A DNA stretch of 64,000 nt, taken from positions 214,001 through 278,000 of the forward strand of contig JAPDFW010000084.1 of the NCBI GenBank assembly GCA_028826165.1. Reading direction: 5' to 3'. The position numbers and the translations under genes are program-made. Positions 30,614-42,711 of the stretch are shown piece by piece (the stretch's first letter is position 1; the number at the start of each line of letters is the position of its first letter). Source of the DNA: Anaeramoeba ignava. Its lineage: Eukaryota > Metamonada > Anaeramoebidae. The notes beneath the pieces are model-generated. The model was not told the origin of the DNA. It searched no databases and worked only from the letters and a program-made list of their open reading frames with translations.

Positions 30614-33105
30614 ATGACATCACAAAAAACAATAATAACAAAAACAAAAAAAAAACATGATAGAGGAATTAGATTTCAATTAGTTCATAGAGAACAAAGA
30701 GATCCAACAAGATATGAAGATGAAACTTCAGAATTAGTTTTAAAACCAATTAATGCAAGAATTGTTAATTCTCCTAATACTGTATATTCTCAATAATTTT
30801 AATAATCAATTTAATAATAAATTAAATAATAAATTTAATAATAATTTTAATAATAATTTTAATAATAATTTTAATAATAATTTTAATAATAATTTTAATA
30901 ATAATTTTAATAATAATTTTAATAATAAATTAAATAATAAATTTAATAATAAATTTAATAATAATTTAAATAATAAATTTAATAATAAATTTAATAATAA
31001 ATTTAATAATAAATTAAATAATAAATTTAATAATAAATTTAATAATAATTTTAATAATAATTTTAATAATAATTTTAATAATAATTTTTAATAATAAATT
31101 TAATAACAAATTTAATAACAATTTTAATAATAAATATAATAAATCATTTTGATAATAATTTTAATAATAATTTTAATAATAATTTTAATAATAATTTTAA
31201 TAATAATTTTAATAATAATTTTATATATAATTTTATATATAATTTTATATATAATTTTATATATAATTTTATATATAATTTTATATATAATTTTATATAT
31301 AATTTTATATATAATTTTATATATAATTTTATATATAATTTTATATATAAATTTAATAATAAATTTAATAATAATTTAAATAATAATTTTAATAATAATT
31401 TTTAATAATAAATTTAATAATAAATTTAATAATAAATATAATAATTTTAATAATAATTTTAATAATAATTTTAATAATAAATTTAATAATAATTTTAATA
31501 ATAATTTTAATAATAATTTTAATAATAATTTTAATAATAATTTTAATAATAATTTTAATAATAAATTTAATAATAAATTTAATAATAAATTTAATAATAA
31601 ATTTAATAATAAATTTAATAATAAATATATTAATAATTTTAATAATAATTTTAATAATAATTTTAATAATAATTTTAATAATAATTTTAATAATAATTTT
31701 AATAATAATTTTAATAATAATTTTAATAATAATTTTAATAATAATTTTATAATCAATTTAATAATAATAGAAAAATAATGAAGAAGATGTTATTACAATC
31801 AAAGATAGCAAAACAAAACAAACACAAAAACTTCCAAAAGAATTATTTGGAGATAATAATCTACTTCCAATAGATACACTTCAACAACCAGGAATAAATC
31901 GAAATTTAGATTTAGATATTGATCCAGATATTGCATTAGCATTAGAATCTGGAAGTGATAATGAATATCAAGAAATTGAAGATAATTTTGTTGAATTAGC
32001 ACAAGGAGTTGAAGATAAAGATAAAGAAAATGAAAATGAAAATGAAATTTATAATGATGATAAAGAATATCCAGATTCTTTTGATGATTCTTTTGATGGT
32101 TCTTTTGATAGTCAATTTAAATCACATCATTCAAAAAAATTTGATACTGCTTCTAATTTTTCTCATATTTCAAATAGATCCCAATATTTAAATTTTTTGG
32201 AAGAGAAATTTGAAGTTGTTTTGAGAAAGGAATTTGGTTATGAAAGTTCTGATGATGAAATGAATATGGAATATGATGATAAAATTCAAGAAAGTATCAA
32301 GGAAAATCAACCTAAACTTAAATCATTTAAACAAATTGATTCGATACTTGATGAATTTATTGAAGAGACAAAAAACAAGGATCAAATATTGGAAAACAAA
32401 CAAAAAAGAAACAAAAAAGATGAAAAAGATGAAAAAGATGAAAAAGATGAAATACATGAAATAAATGAAAAAGATGAAATAAATGAAAAAGATGAAATAA
32501 ACAAAAAAGATAAAATGAATGAAATACATGAAATGAATGAAAAACATGAAATGAACAAAAAAGATAAAATGAATGAAATAAATCAAAAACATGAAATGAA
32601 TGAAAAAAATGAAATAAATGAAATAAAAGAAAAAGATGAAATAAATGAAAAAGATAAAAAAGTTGAAAGTGATGAAGAAATAAATATAATGAACGAACAA
32701 TTTTATCTTACTCATAAAGAAAAACTAGAATTTGATTGTGAATCAATTATTAGTACACAATCTAATTTTGAAAATCAACCAACAAAAATTTCAATTCCAA
32801 AAAAAAAAGTCAAAAAAATAACAAAACAAGAAAAAAATCCTGTTCAACTTTCTAAAAAAACAGGAATACCATTGGGTGTACTTCCAAAAAAGAAAGAACA
32901 AGAAGAAAAAAAGAAAAATACAAATCTTGGAAAAGCAAGAGAAAAAGAAACTTTAAAAGAAAAAAAAGAAAGAAAGAAAAAAATTAAAGAAGAAAGAAGA
33001 AAAAGAAGAAAAGAAAAAAAAGAAACAAAAGAACTTTATCGTCAAGAAGAATTGCAAATTAAAAAGAATTTTTATAATTCTGAAAAATCTGTTTTAAAAC
33101 TTTAA
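30614..33105 (+). CDS. LTV1: LTV1, 40S ribosomal subunit assembly factor
   Basis: Exon 1 (30614-30781) and exon 2 (31771-33105) join in phase 0 to 500 residues. LTV1 binds pre-40S particles near the beak and is released, after phosphorylation in yeast and animals, to let maturation continue. Family blocks are present in order: FQLVHREQRDP in exon 1, then LPKELFG, LDLDIDPDIALALE, and FLEEKFEVVLRKEFGYESSDDE. Later come DCESIISTQSNFENQP, SKKTGIPLGVLPKK and a basic C-terminus rich in KERKKKIKEERRKRRKEKK. The length is slightly above human LTV1 because of an insertion of Lys/Asp/Glu/Met/Asn repeats (KDEINEKDEMNE type) at about 32400-32680. The ATG at 30614 is the first in frame. The 989-bp intron is a 12-bp minisatellite. 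Confidence 0.94.
30782..31770. repeat. LTV1 intron: 12-bp minisatellite TTTTAATAATAA with an ATTTTATATATA block
   Basis: This 989-bp intron is built from TTTTAATAATAA and TTTAATAATAAA units. At about 31220-31350 it contains a distinct block of ATTTTATATATA repeats of the same 12-bp period. The same main unit, in the same orientation, fills introns of the CID-RRM and NAP1 genes. Confidence 0.9.
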
Positions 33106-33179
33106 AAGAAAAAAAAACAGAATTAAAAAATTAAAAAATTAAAAAATTAAAAATCATTTTTTTCTTTTCTTTTCAAAAA

Positions 33180-33923
33180 ATGAATCTTGTTTTTGTTTAT
33201 GGAACATTAATGAAAGGATTATCAAATCATTTTTTATTAGAAAATTCAGAGAGTAAATTTATAGGAAAAGCAATAACAATAAAAAAATATCATTTAACAG
33301 CTTCAGAAATTCCTTTTGTAAATTCTGAAATTCAAACAAGTTTTATTTTGGGTGAAGTTTATCAAGTTTCTAATTCTGTTTTAAAGAAATTGGATAAACT
33401 TGAATTTCATCCAAATTGGTATAAAAGAGAAATTATACAAATCAAAATTATTGATGAAAATGAAAATGAAGATGAAAATCAAAATCAAAATGAAAATCAA
33501 AATCAAAATGAAAATCAAAATCAAAATCAAAATCAAAATGAAAATCAAAATCAAAATCAAAATCAAAATCAAAATCAAAATCAAAATGAAAATGAAAATG
33601 AAAATAAAAATCAAAATCAAAATCAAAATCAAAATCAAAATCAAAATCAAAATGAAAATGAAAATCAAAATGAAAATCAAAATCAAAATCAAAATCAAAA
33701 TCAAAATCAAAATCAAAATCAAAATCAAAATCAAAATCAAAATGAAAATCAAAATCAAAATCAAAATCAAAATCAAAATCAAAATCAAAATCAAAATGAA
33801 AATCAAAATGTTTTGAATGCTTATATCTATTTTAATAACACTGATTTTGGATTTGTAATTAAATCTGGTGATTTTCGTCAATATATAGAAATAATAGAAA
33901 AATCAAAACAAAAACAAAAATAA
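33180..33923 (+). CDS. AIG2/GGACT-like gamma-glutamyl cyclotransferase split by an Asn/Gln/Glu repeat
   Basis: This is a single exon of 247 residues. Residues 1-91 are the N-terminal half of a gamma-glutamylcyclotransferase fold: FVYGTLMKG (the YGTL substrate loop, residues 7-10), LGEVYQVS, and LDKLEFHPNWYKRE with Glu75 at the position of the catalytic general acid/base in GGACT/AIG2 proteins. Residues about 92-212 are an NQNE repeat encoded by AAAATC and AAAATG hexamers. The fold then resumes with NAYIYFNNTDFGFVIKSGDFRQYIE. The family releases 5-oxoproline from gamma-glutamyl peptides or amines, but the exact substrate here is open. Without the repeat the length, about 127 residues, is usual. 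The gene converges on the macrodomain gene with only 26 bp between stop codons. Confidence 0.88.
   Translation: MNLVFVYGTLMKGLSNHFLLENSESKFIGKAITIKKYHLTASEIPFVNSEIQTSFILGEVYQVSNSVLKKLDKLEFHPNWYKREIIQIKIIDENENEDENQNQNENQNQNENQNQNQNQNENQNQNQNQNQNQNQNENENENKNQNQNQNQNQNQNQNENENQNENQNQNQNQNQNQNQNQNQNQNQNENQNQNQNQNQNQNQNQNENQNVLNAYIYFNNTDFGFVIKSGDFRQYIEIIEKSKQKQK
33453..33812 (+). repeat. In-frame AAAATC/AAAATG hexamer array inside a catalytic domain
   Basis: About 60 hexamers encode Asn-Gln and Asn-Glu dipeptides. The array is uninterrupted apart from single-base changes (GAC, AAA codons), keeps frame perfectly and is bordered on both sides by conserved domain sequence. This 6-bp period resembles the intronic arrays in this window. 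Confidence 0.92.
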
Positions 33924-33949
33924 AATTAAAATGAAAAAATAATTTTAAT

Positions 33950-34786
33950 TCATTTTTCTTTTGTTTTCTCTCCAAAAAATTTCGGTAATAAATTTTGGTA
34001 AATTTGATAATTTTCTTGAGTATAAACATTAAAGACAATTAAATCAAAAGCATCTGGATTTTGTGAAATCCAATCACTAACAGTTTTTAAAGCGATTTTT
34101 GTAGCAAAAGAAGGATCATATCCAAACATGCCACAAGAAATACAACAAAAAGCAATAGATTTAACAGAATTTTTGAAAGCAATATCAAGAGAAGAACGGT
34201 AACAAGAAGCGAGTAAATGGGGGTCATTATTGCTTTTAGGGCCAACAGTGTGGATTACAAATTTGACAGGAAGGCAAAAACCTTCAGTAATTTTTGCTTT
34301 TCCTTCTGGTTCTAAATGGTCTTGATTTTCCATGATTTCTTTGCATTTTTGTCTTAAACGAGGACCTGCTTTCATGTGGATTCTGTTATCAATACAAGGA
34401 TGATTTGGTACAAAACAACCGAGTAAATACTCATTTGCTGCATTAACAATTGCATCAATTTTTAAATCTGTTATATCCCCTTTATAAAGTGAAATTTTCT
34501 TATTGAATTCTAAACGTGGAAGTTCAAGTGAGTTTATTATTGTTGTTTTCGATAGTTCAAAAAGTAATAAGTTGTCAACTTGTTTTAATGTTGATTCGGG
34601 AAAATTGTTCTCAAAAATTGTTAATAATCTTTGTAATTCTTTTCGTATTTTTTTTGGTTTTTTTCTTTCTAAAAATTCTATAAATTTTTTTTGTTTTATT
34701 TCGTTTTTTGGATTCATGTCTTTAAATACTTGAATTGTTGTTTGATAAAGAAGTTTTGGATAATCAATTTCAGTTTCTTTTTCCAT
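33950..34786 (-). CDS. Zinc-type macrodomain ADP-ribosyl hydrolase
   Basis: This single exon encodes 278 residues. About 95 N-terminal helical residues (KKFIEFLERKKPKK and so on) precede a macrodomain. The domain begins YKGDITDLKIDAIVNAANEYLLG, which includes the ADP-ribose-binding Asp and NAAN. It continues with CFVPNHPCIDNRIHMKAG: Cys124, His129 and Cys131 fit the zinc-coordinating Cys-His-Cys of the Zn-macrodomain class known from bacterial SirTM operons and fungi. Later motifs are VIHTVGP and SIAFCCISCGMFGYD (phosphate loop). These enzymes reverse mono-ADP-ribosylation. The N-terminal helical extension also occurs in the Zn-macro class. No sirtuin or GcvH-like partner lies nearby, so the target is unknown. 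The start ATG at 34786 opens the frame after a TTTATTATT-type leader. Confidence 0.9.
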   Translation of the reverse strand: MEKETEIDYPKLLYQTTIQVFKDMNPKNEIKQKKFIEFLERKKPKKIRKELQRLLTIFENNFPESTLKQVDNLLLFELSKTTIINSLELPRLEFNKKISLYKGDITDLKIDAIVNAANEYLLGCFVPNHPCIDNRIHMKAGPRLRQKCKEIMENQDHLEPEGKAKITEGFCLPVKFVIHTVGPKSNNDPHLLASCYRSSLDIAFKNSVKSIAFCCISCGMFGYDPSFATKIALKTVSDWISQNPDAFDLIVFNVYTQENYQIYQNLLPKFFGEKTKEK

Positions 34787-35040
34787 TTTATTATTAAATT
34801 TACTTATTAAAAAATAAATGAAAAAAATGAAAAAAAATTAAAATGAAAAAATTTATTTTTCTTCTTTTTTTTTTCTTCTTTTTTTTAATAAAGAAAAAAA
34901 TTTTTTTTAATTTTTTCTTTTTTAATTTTATTGTTTATTAAATCAAGCAAAGTTTACGAAATTTTAAAAGAAATTTATTAAAATTTATAAAATAGAAAAT
35001 TTATAAATGAAAAAAAAGCTCTTTTTATTTTAAAAAAAAA
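34787..35040. promoter_or_regulatory. Upstream region of the macrodomain gene
   Basis: These 250 bp are A/T homopolymers and short AAAATGAAAAA runs. They presumably hold the macrodomain promoter. No coding signal or motif is recognisable. Confidence 0.35.
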
Positions 35041-36315
35041 TAGTTTTTGGATAAAATCAATTTACAAATCAATTTCACAAATCAATTTCACAAATCAATT
35101 TCTCAATCAATTTCAAGTTATAAATCAATTTCAAGTTATAAATCAATTTCAATTTCTCAACCAATTTCAAGTTATAAATCAATTTCTCAATCAATTTCTC
35201 AATCAATTTCTCAATCAATTTCTCAATCAATTTCTCAATCAATTTCTCAATCAATTTCTCAATCAATTTCAAGTTATAAATCAATTTCAAGTTATAAATC
35301 AATTTCTCAATCAATTTATAAATCAATTTCTCAATCAATTTATAAATCAATTTCTCAATCAATTTATAAATCAATTTCTCAATCAATTTCAAGTTATAAA
35401 TCAATTTCACAACCAATTTCAATTTATAAATCAATTTCAAGTTATAAATCAATTTCAAGTTATAAATCAATTTCTCAAATCAATTTCTCAATCAATTTCA
35501 ATTTATAAATCAATTTCAATTTATAAATCAATTTCAATTTATAAATCAATTTCAATTTCTCAATCAATTTCAATTTATAAATCAATTTCAAGTTATAAAT
35601 CAATTTCAATTTATAAATCAATTTCAAGTTATAAATCAATTTCAATTTATAAATCAATTTCAAGTTATAAATCAATTTCTCAATCAATTTCAATTTATAA
35701 ATCAATTTCAAATCAATTTCAATTTATAAATCAATTTCAATTTATAAATCAATTTCAATTTATAAATCAATTTCAAGTTATAAATCAATTTCAAGTTATA
35801 AATCAATTTCAATTTATAAATCAATTTCAATTTCTCAATCAATTTCAAGTTATAAATCAATTTCTCAATCAATTTCAAGTTATAAATCAATTTCTCAATC
35901 AATTTCAAGTTATAAATCAATTTCAATTTCAAGTTATAAATCAATTTCAAGTTATAAATCAATTTCAAGTTATAAATCAATTTCAATTTATAAATCAATT
36001 TCAAGTTATAAATCAATTTCAATTTATAAATCAATTTCAAGTTATAAATCAATTTCTCAATCAATTTCTCAATCAATTTCTCAATCAATTTCTCAATCAA
36101 TTTCTCAATCAATTTCTCAATCAATTTCTCAATTAATTTCAAGTTATAAATCAATTTCTCAATCAATTTCACAACCAATTTCACAATCAATTTCAATTTA
36201 TAAATCAATTTCAATTTCACAATCAATTTCAAGTTATAAATCAATTTCAATTTATAAATCAATTTCAATTTATAAATTAATTTCAATTTAAAAATTAATT
36301 TCAATTTAAAAATCA
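35041..36315. repeat. Intergenic satellite: TCAATTTCTCAA (12 bp) and TCAATTTCAAGTTATAAA (18 bp)
   Basis: Nearly 1.3 kb of tandem units starts with TCAATTTC and is completed by CTCAA, CAAGTTATAAA or AATTTATAAA. Runs of one type alternate with the others. All are multiples of 6 bp, so frames stay open on both strands (Ser-Ile-Ser-Gln on plus, Leu-Ile-Glu-Lys on minus), but nothing else supports coding. It could be intergenic or lie in an untranslated intron of the plus-strand gene at 37237. Confidence 0.85.
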
Positions 36316-36389
36316 CAAAAATAAAACTAATGGTAATTTTAATTTAATTATAATTATATTTAATTAGGAAAGTAAATAATATGAAGAAA

Positions 36390-36880
36390 ATTGTAGATAA
36401 ATTTAAAAATGAACTTCTATTTAAAAATGAACTTCAATTTAAAAATGAATTTAAAAGTTAAAAATGAACTTCTATTTAAAATGAACTTCTATTTAAAATG
36501 AACTTCTATTTAAAATGAACTTCAATTTAAAAATGAATTTAAAAGTTAAAAATGAACTTCTATTTAAAATGAACTTCTATTTAAAATGAACTTCTATTTA
36601 ATATGAACTTCTATTTAAAAATGAATTTAAAAGTTAAAAATGAACTTCTATTTAAAATGAACTTCTATTTAAAATGAACTTCTATTTAATATGAATTTAA
36701 AAGTTAAAAATGAATTTAAAAATGAATTTAAAAATGAATTTAAAAATGAATTTAAAAATGAATTTAAAAGTTAATTTAAAAATGAATTTAAAAATGAATT
36801 TAAAAATGAATTTAAAAGTTAAAAATGAACTTCTATTTAAAAATGAATCTAAAAATGAACTTAAAATATAATCTTAAAAA
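36390..36880. repeat. Intergenic satellite: 17-bp AACTTCTATTTAAAATG units
   Basis: These are tandem 17-bp units AACTTCTATTTAAAATG, with interspersed GAATTTAAAAAT 12-bp units, sharply different from the array just upstream. An (AAAAC)n run follows at about 36965-37000. No gene is seen up to 37236. Confidence 0.8.
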
Positions 36881-37236
36881 AGTTCATTTTTTAATTTAAA
36901 ATGGAGTTCAAATAAAAATGTGAATTAAAAATTTAATCACTTTTTTTAAAAAGTGGAATTTAAATTTGAAAACAAAACAAAACAAAACAAAACAAAACAA
37001 ATATTTGAGAAAATGTTGTTTTTTTTTAAACAACAAACATATATTAATATTAATATTAATATTAATTAATTAATTAATTACAAAATAATTCAAATTAGAA
37101 ATTTTTTTTTGTTTAAAAAAAATTTAAAAGAAAACAAAAAGGAAAAATAATTTAAAAAATTTTTTTTCAATTAAAAAAAAAAAATGAAAAAAAAATGAAA
37201 AAAAAAAAATTTATTTTACAATTTAATTTAAAATTT

Positions 37237-40200
37237 ATGGATCAACAAAAAGAAAGTTTACAATGGGATTGGGAAGGTTCTAAGTATGTATTTGAACAAT
37301 TAACATCAATTACACCTTCTACACCCGAAGCAAATAAAATTCAAGCAATTTCAACGTTTGCAGTTGAAAATCATAAAGTAAGTTAATAATTGTTTTTTAT
37401 TTTCCTTTTAAATTTTTTTTAAACAATTCCAAAAAAAAAAAAAGAAGTTTATTTAATTTCTTCTTCAAAATTCAATTTAGAAAATGTTTAAATTATCTTT
37501 TAAAATTGAAATTTAAAAAAAATTTAAAAAATAAATTTTAAAAAACAAATTGAAATTTTAAATTAAAATTGGAATTACAAAAAAAAAATTTAAAAAATAA
37601 ATTTAAATTCAAATTTAGAAAATGATCAAATTACTTTTAAAACTAAAAGCTAAAAATTTAATAATAATTTTAATAATAAATATAATAATAATTTTAATAA
37701 TTATTTTAATAATAATTTTAATAATAATTTTAATAATAATTTTAATAATAATTTTAATAATAATTTAATAATAAATTTAATAATAATTTTAATAACAAAT
37801 ATAATAATAAATTTAATAATAATTTTAATAATAAATTTAATAATAATTTTAATAATAATTTTAATAATAATTTAATAATAATTTTAATAATCAATTTTAA
37901 TAATAAATTTAATAATAAATTTAATAATAATTTAATAATAAATTTAATAATAAATTTAATAATTTTAATAATCAATTTAATAATAATTTTAATAATAATT
38001 TTAATAATAATAAATTTTAATAATAATTTTAATAATAATTTAATAATAAATTTAATAATAAATTAAATAATAAATTTAATAATAAATTTAATAATAAATT
38101 TAATAATAGATTTAATAATAAATTTAATAATAAATTTAATAATAAATTTAATAATAAATTTAATAATAAATTTAATAATAAATTTAATAATAAATTTAAT
38201 AATAATTTTAATAATAATTTTAATAATAATTTTTAATAATAATTTTTAATAATAAATTTTAATAATAAATTTAATAATAATTTTAATAATAATTTTAATA
38301 ATAAATTTAATAATAAATTTAATAATAAATTTAATAATAATTTTAATAATAATTTTAATAATAATTTTAATAATAAATTTAATAATAAATTTAATAATTA
38401 ATTTAATAATAAATATAATAATAATTTTAATAATAATTTTAATAATAAATTTAATAATTAATTTTAATAATAAATATAATAATAAATTTAATAATAAATA
38501 TAATAAATTTTAATAAATATAATAATAAATTTAATAATAAATTTAATAATAATTTTAATAATAAATTAAATAATAAATTTTAATAATAATTTTTAATAAT
38601 AATTTAATAATAATTTTAATAATAAATTTTATAATAAATTAAATAATAAATTTAATAATAAATTTAATAATAAATTTAATAATAAATTTAATAATAAATT
38701 TAATAATAAATTTAATAATAAATTTTAATAATAAATTTAATAATAAATTTAATAATAAATTTAATAATAAATTTAATAATAAATTTAATAATAAATTTAA
38801 TAATAAATTTAATAATAAATTTAATAATAATTTTAATAATAATTTTAATAATAAATTTAATAATTAATTTTAATAATAATTTTAATAATAATTTTAATAA
38901 TAAATTTAATAATAATTTTAATAATAATTTTAATAATAATTTTAATAATAAATATAATAATAATTTTAATAATAAATTTAATAATAATTTTAATAATAAA
39001 TTTAATAATAATTTTAATAATAATTTTAAATAATAAATTTTAATAATAATTTTAATAATAATTTTATAATAATTTTAATAATAATTTTAATAATAATTTT
39101 AATAATAATTTTAATAATAATTTTAATAATAAATTTAATAATAAATTTAATAATAATTTAATAATGAATTTAATAATAAATTTAATAATAAATTTAATAA
39201 TAATTTAATAATAAATTTAATAATAAATTTAATAATAATTTAAATAATAATTTTATATATAATTTTAATAATAATTTTAATAATAATTTTTATATATAAT
39301 TTTATATATAATTTTAATAATAAACATAATAATAATTTTAAATAATAATTTTAATAATAATTTTAATAATAAATTTAATAATAAATTTAATAATAATTTT
39401 AATAATAATTTTAATAATAAATTTAATAATAAATTTAATAATAATTTTTAAATAATTTTAATAATAATTTTTAATAATAAATTTAATAATAAATTTAATA
39501 ATAATTTAATAATAATTTTAATAATAATTTTAATAATAATTTTAATAATAATTTTAATAATAATTTTAATAATAATTTAATAATAATTTTAATTATAAAT
39601 TTAATAATAATTTTAATAATAAATATAATAATAAATTTTAATAATAATTTAATAATAATTTTAATAATATTTTAATAATAATTTAATAATAATTTAATAA
39701 TAATTTTAATAATAATTTTAATAATAATTTTTATAATAAATTTAATAATAAATTTTAATAATAAATATAATAATAATTTTAATAATAAATTTAATAATAA
39801 ATTTAATAATAATTTTAATAATCAATTTAATAATAATTTTAATAATAAATTTAATAATAATTTTATATATAATTTTATAATAAATATAATAATAAATATA
39901 ATAATAATTTTAATAATAAATTTAATAATCAATATAATAATAAATTTAATAATCAATATAATAATAAATTAAATAATAAATTAAATAATAATTTTAATAA
40001 TAATTTTAATAATAAATTTTAATAATAATTTTAATAATAATTTAATAATAAATTTAATAATAAATTTAATAATAATTTTAATAATAATTTTAATAACAAA
40101 TTTTAATAATAATTTTAATAATAATTTTTAATAATAATTTTAATAATAATTTTATATATAATTTAAATAATAATTTTATATATAATTTTAATAATAAACA

Positions 40201-42450
40201 TAATAATAATTTAAATAATAATATAATAATAATTTTAATAATAATTTTAATAATAATTTTAATAATAATTTTTATATATAATTTTAATAATAATTTTAAT
40301 AATAATTTTAATAATAATTTTAATAATAAATTTATTAATAAATTTAAATTTAAAAGAATTTCAAATTTGTTGTTGCCACAATTGAAAATTTTGCACAAAG
40401 AGTTGCAAAAGATAGTTCATTGGTGATTTTATATTCAATAGATTCTATTGTAAAAAAAAGTCAACAAACATTTAAAGAAAATGATTTATATACAAAAGAA
40501 TTTGAAAAAAATCTTGAAATGTTGATTTATGGAATGATGGAATCTAACGATCAATTTTGGGTAAAAAAATAAAAATAAAAATTAAATTAATTAAATTAAA
40601 TTAATTATTAAAATTTAAAAAAAAGGACCCAATATGTAAAGTCATTTCCATATGGAAGAAACATAACATCTTTGATGCAGATTTATTGGATAGAATTATC
40701 TGGGCAGCTTATAATTCTGATGCATTTAATTACATTGAAAAACATATTACAGATAAAACATATCTGACAAACCTCCCCACAAAATTTGGGATCACAAAAA
40801 CAAGAGAATCTCAAATACCCCAGAATAACATTATCGAACAAACACACTCAAATTATCCGCCAAGACTCGAATTATCAAATCAATACCCAAACGAGAACAA
40901 AATTAGCATTCAAGAAAATCAATTTCGTGACAAGAAAGATTTTTATTCACAAAATAAAGAAGACATCGAAATGCGGATGCAAATGAAACAACAAGAGATA
41001 GAAAAGCAGAAACAAGAATATGGACCAAGAATGATTCCACGAGAAGAAGTAGATGAATATTATCCACAAAGAGCAAATGAATGGGAACAAGGACAGGAAG
41101 AAGCATTTTTACAACATAAAATGTATGAATATTATGAAGACCCAAAATTATCAGAAGACCAAGTGTATCAGAACGCAGAGAGTTATCCCGACCAATGGAG
41201 TTACAACACCCATAATAACTATGGTCCTCAATCACAAGAAGTTCATCAATTCAGAGAAAATTCAGGTGAAAATCCTCAATATTTCCGCGAAATTGATCCC
41301 AATGAAAATATGCAACAAAGACAAAAACGCCAAAATGGTTTTAATTCAAGGAATTATCCTGGTAACGGTTATACAGGAAATAGTCCTAATTTTAACTCAA
41401 ATAATTCTGGAAATATCACAACTTTATTTATTCGAAATATCAAAAATCATGAAGAAAAAGAAAATTTAGAAGAAATACTTTCAAAATACACAGGTTTCTT
41501 AAAGTTTAGTGTAAGTTTTAATCTAAAAAAAAAAGAAAAGAATATTAATTTGAATATTTTTGCTTTTTTTTAAAAAAAAAAATTTTTTTTTTGATCCACT
41601 TTTTGATCCACTTTTTGATCCACTTTTTAATCAACAGTATATTGATCATAAAGGAATTGCTTTTGTGAGATTTGAACAAAGAGATCAAGCACAACATGCA
41701 ATGCATGAAATGCAAGACACACAAACACATTTCCAATTTGCATGGGCAAGACCAAGAAAATTTGGGCAAAAATTTACACATTCAAGATATAACGAAGGAC
41801 AAAATTCTCGGAGATATGAACAGAACACTAACCGGGATGGAAACTCACAACGAAACTACACAGGATATTATCAAAAAAACGAATACGACTCTTTTGATTC
41901 TAACGGAAATTATTACCCTTCAAATGAGAAAAAAAAGGATCGAGAAAATTACTCTTCAGATCAAGTTTCTCGATATCAAAAATCTTTGGATGATGAATCT
42001 AATCAACCTGAGCTCTCCAATCAACAACGTTTTGATTCAGGTTTCCATTCTAATCATTCGCGCGGTCGTGTCTCAAGTCCTTATCCCCGAAAAAGACAAT
42101 ACAAAAGCAATATTCAAAATGTCAGTCCTGAAGACACTAATAATCATTATTACTATGAAGAATTAAAAAGATCACATTCTTTTAAAGATCAAAAATATCC
42201 ACAGAATACATCTCCTTCAAATGGAGATCAATATTTTTCTCAAAATCAAAATTCAAATCAAAATTTAAATCAAAATTCAAATGAAAATTTAAATCAAAAT
42301 TCAAATCAAAATTCAAATCAAAATCAATATATTCAAGAATTTCCAAATTCTCTTAATTATCGTTCAAATGAAAATGAACAAAATTATCGAAATAATCAAA
42401 ATTATAATATCGTTTATGATAGCAAAGATTCAAATGATGATAATGATTAA
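37237..42450 (+). CDS. CTD-interacting domain (CID) plus RRM protein, four exons
   Basis: Exons 37237-37377, 40357-40560, 40626-41510 and 41638-42450 are all phase 0 and give 680 residues. Residues 1-150 form a CID: NKIQAISTFAVENHK across the first junction, FVVATIENFAQRV, SLVILYSIDSIVKKS, and DPICKVISIWKKHNIFDADLLDRI. This domain binds the phosphorylated C-terminal repeat of RNA polymerase II. A Gln/Glu-rich linker leads to an RRM with RNP2 TLFIRNI (about 380) and RNP1 KGIAFVRF (about 415); intron 3 falls between the two. The tail is Asn/Gln/Ser/Tyr-rich with an RGRVSSPYPRKR motif. CID plus RRM is the architecture of Nrd1/Seb1 and SCAF4/SCAF8, which act in RNA processing and transcription termination. 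I prefer the ATG at 37237 over 37195, because the extra residues come from an A-rich leader. Intron 1 is 3 kb of satellite; intron 3 has three TTTTTGATCCA units. Confidence 0.9.
37378..40356. repeat. CID-RRM intron 1: 3-kb 12-bp minisatellite (TTTAATAATAAA)
   Basis: This is the longest intron in the window (2979 bp). After about 270 bp of unrepetitive A+T sequence it is entirely TTTAATAATAAA, TTTTAATAATAA and close variants, with scattered TTTATATATAAT. The donor GTAAGT is at 37378 and the acceptor AG at 40355-40356. Confidence 0.92.
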
Positions 42451-42711
42451 TCAAATCAAATCAAATCAAATTAAATCAAATCAAATCAAGAAATTTTTAA
42501 ATGAAAATTTTTCTTTTTTTTATTTTTTTTCTCTTTTCTTTTCAAAAGAAAAAAACCAATTTATCAAAACAATATTTACTGTTAAAATCAAAATAAAAAT
42601 CAAAATAAAAATCAAAACAAAAATCAAAACAAAACAAACAATTTTTTTTTCATTTTTTGGATTCTTTTAAAAAAAAAAAGTGGAACAAACAAAAAAAAAA
42701 CAGTTTTTTCT

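Noticed and set aside
31149-31756. Ile/Leu repeat ORFs on both strands
   Set aside because: These are 12-bp units inside the LTV1 intron. LTV1 homology on both sides fixes the splice.
33381-33881. Ile/Leu repeat ORF opposite the cyclotransferase
   Set aside because: It is antisense to the NQNE array. The plus strand carries the recognisable YGTL enzyme.
35047-36316. Ser-Ile-Ser-Gln and Leu-Ile-Glu-Lys ORFs
   Set aside because: They are open on both strands because all units are multiples of 6 bp. There is no non-repeat coding part, start context or homology.
40903-42166. Additional ORFs on both strands overlapping the CID-RRM gene
   Set aside because: They are shadows in other frames. The CID and RRM motifs and splice phases define the coding frame.
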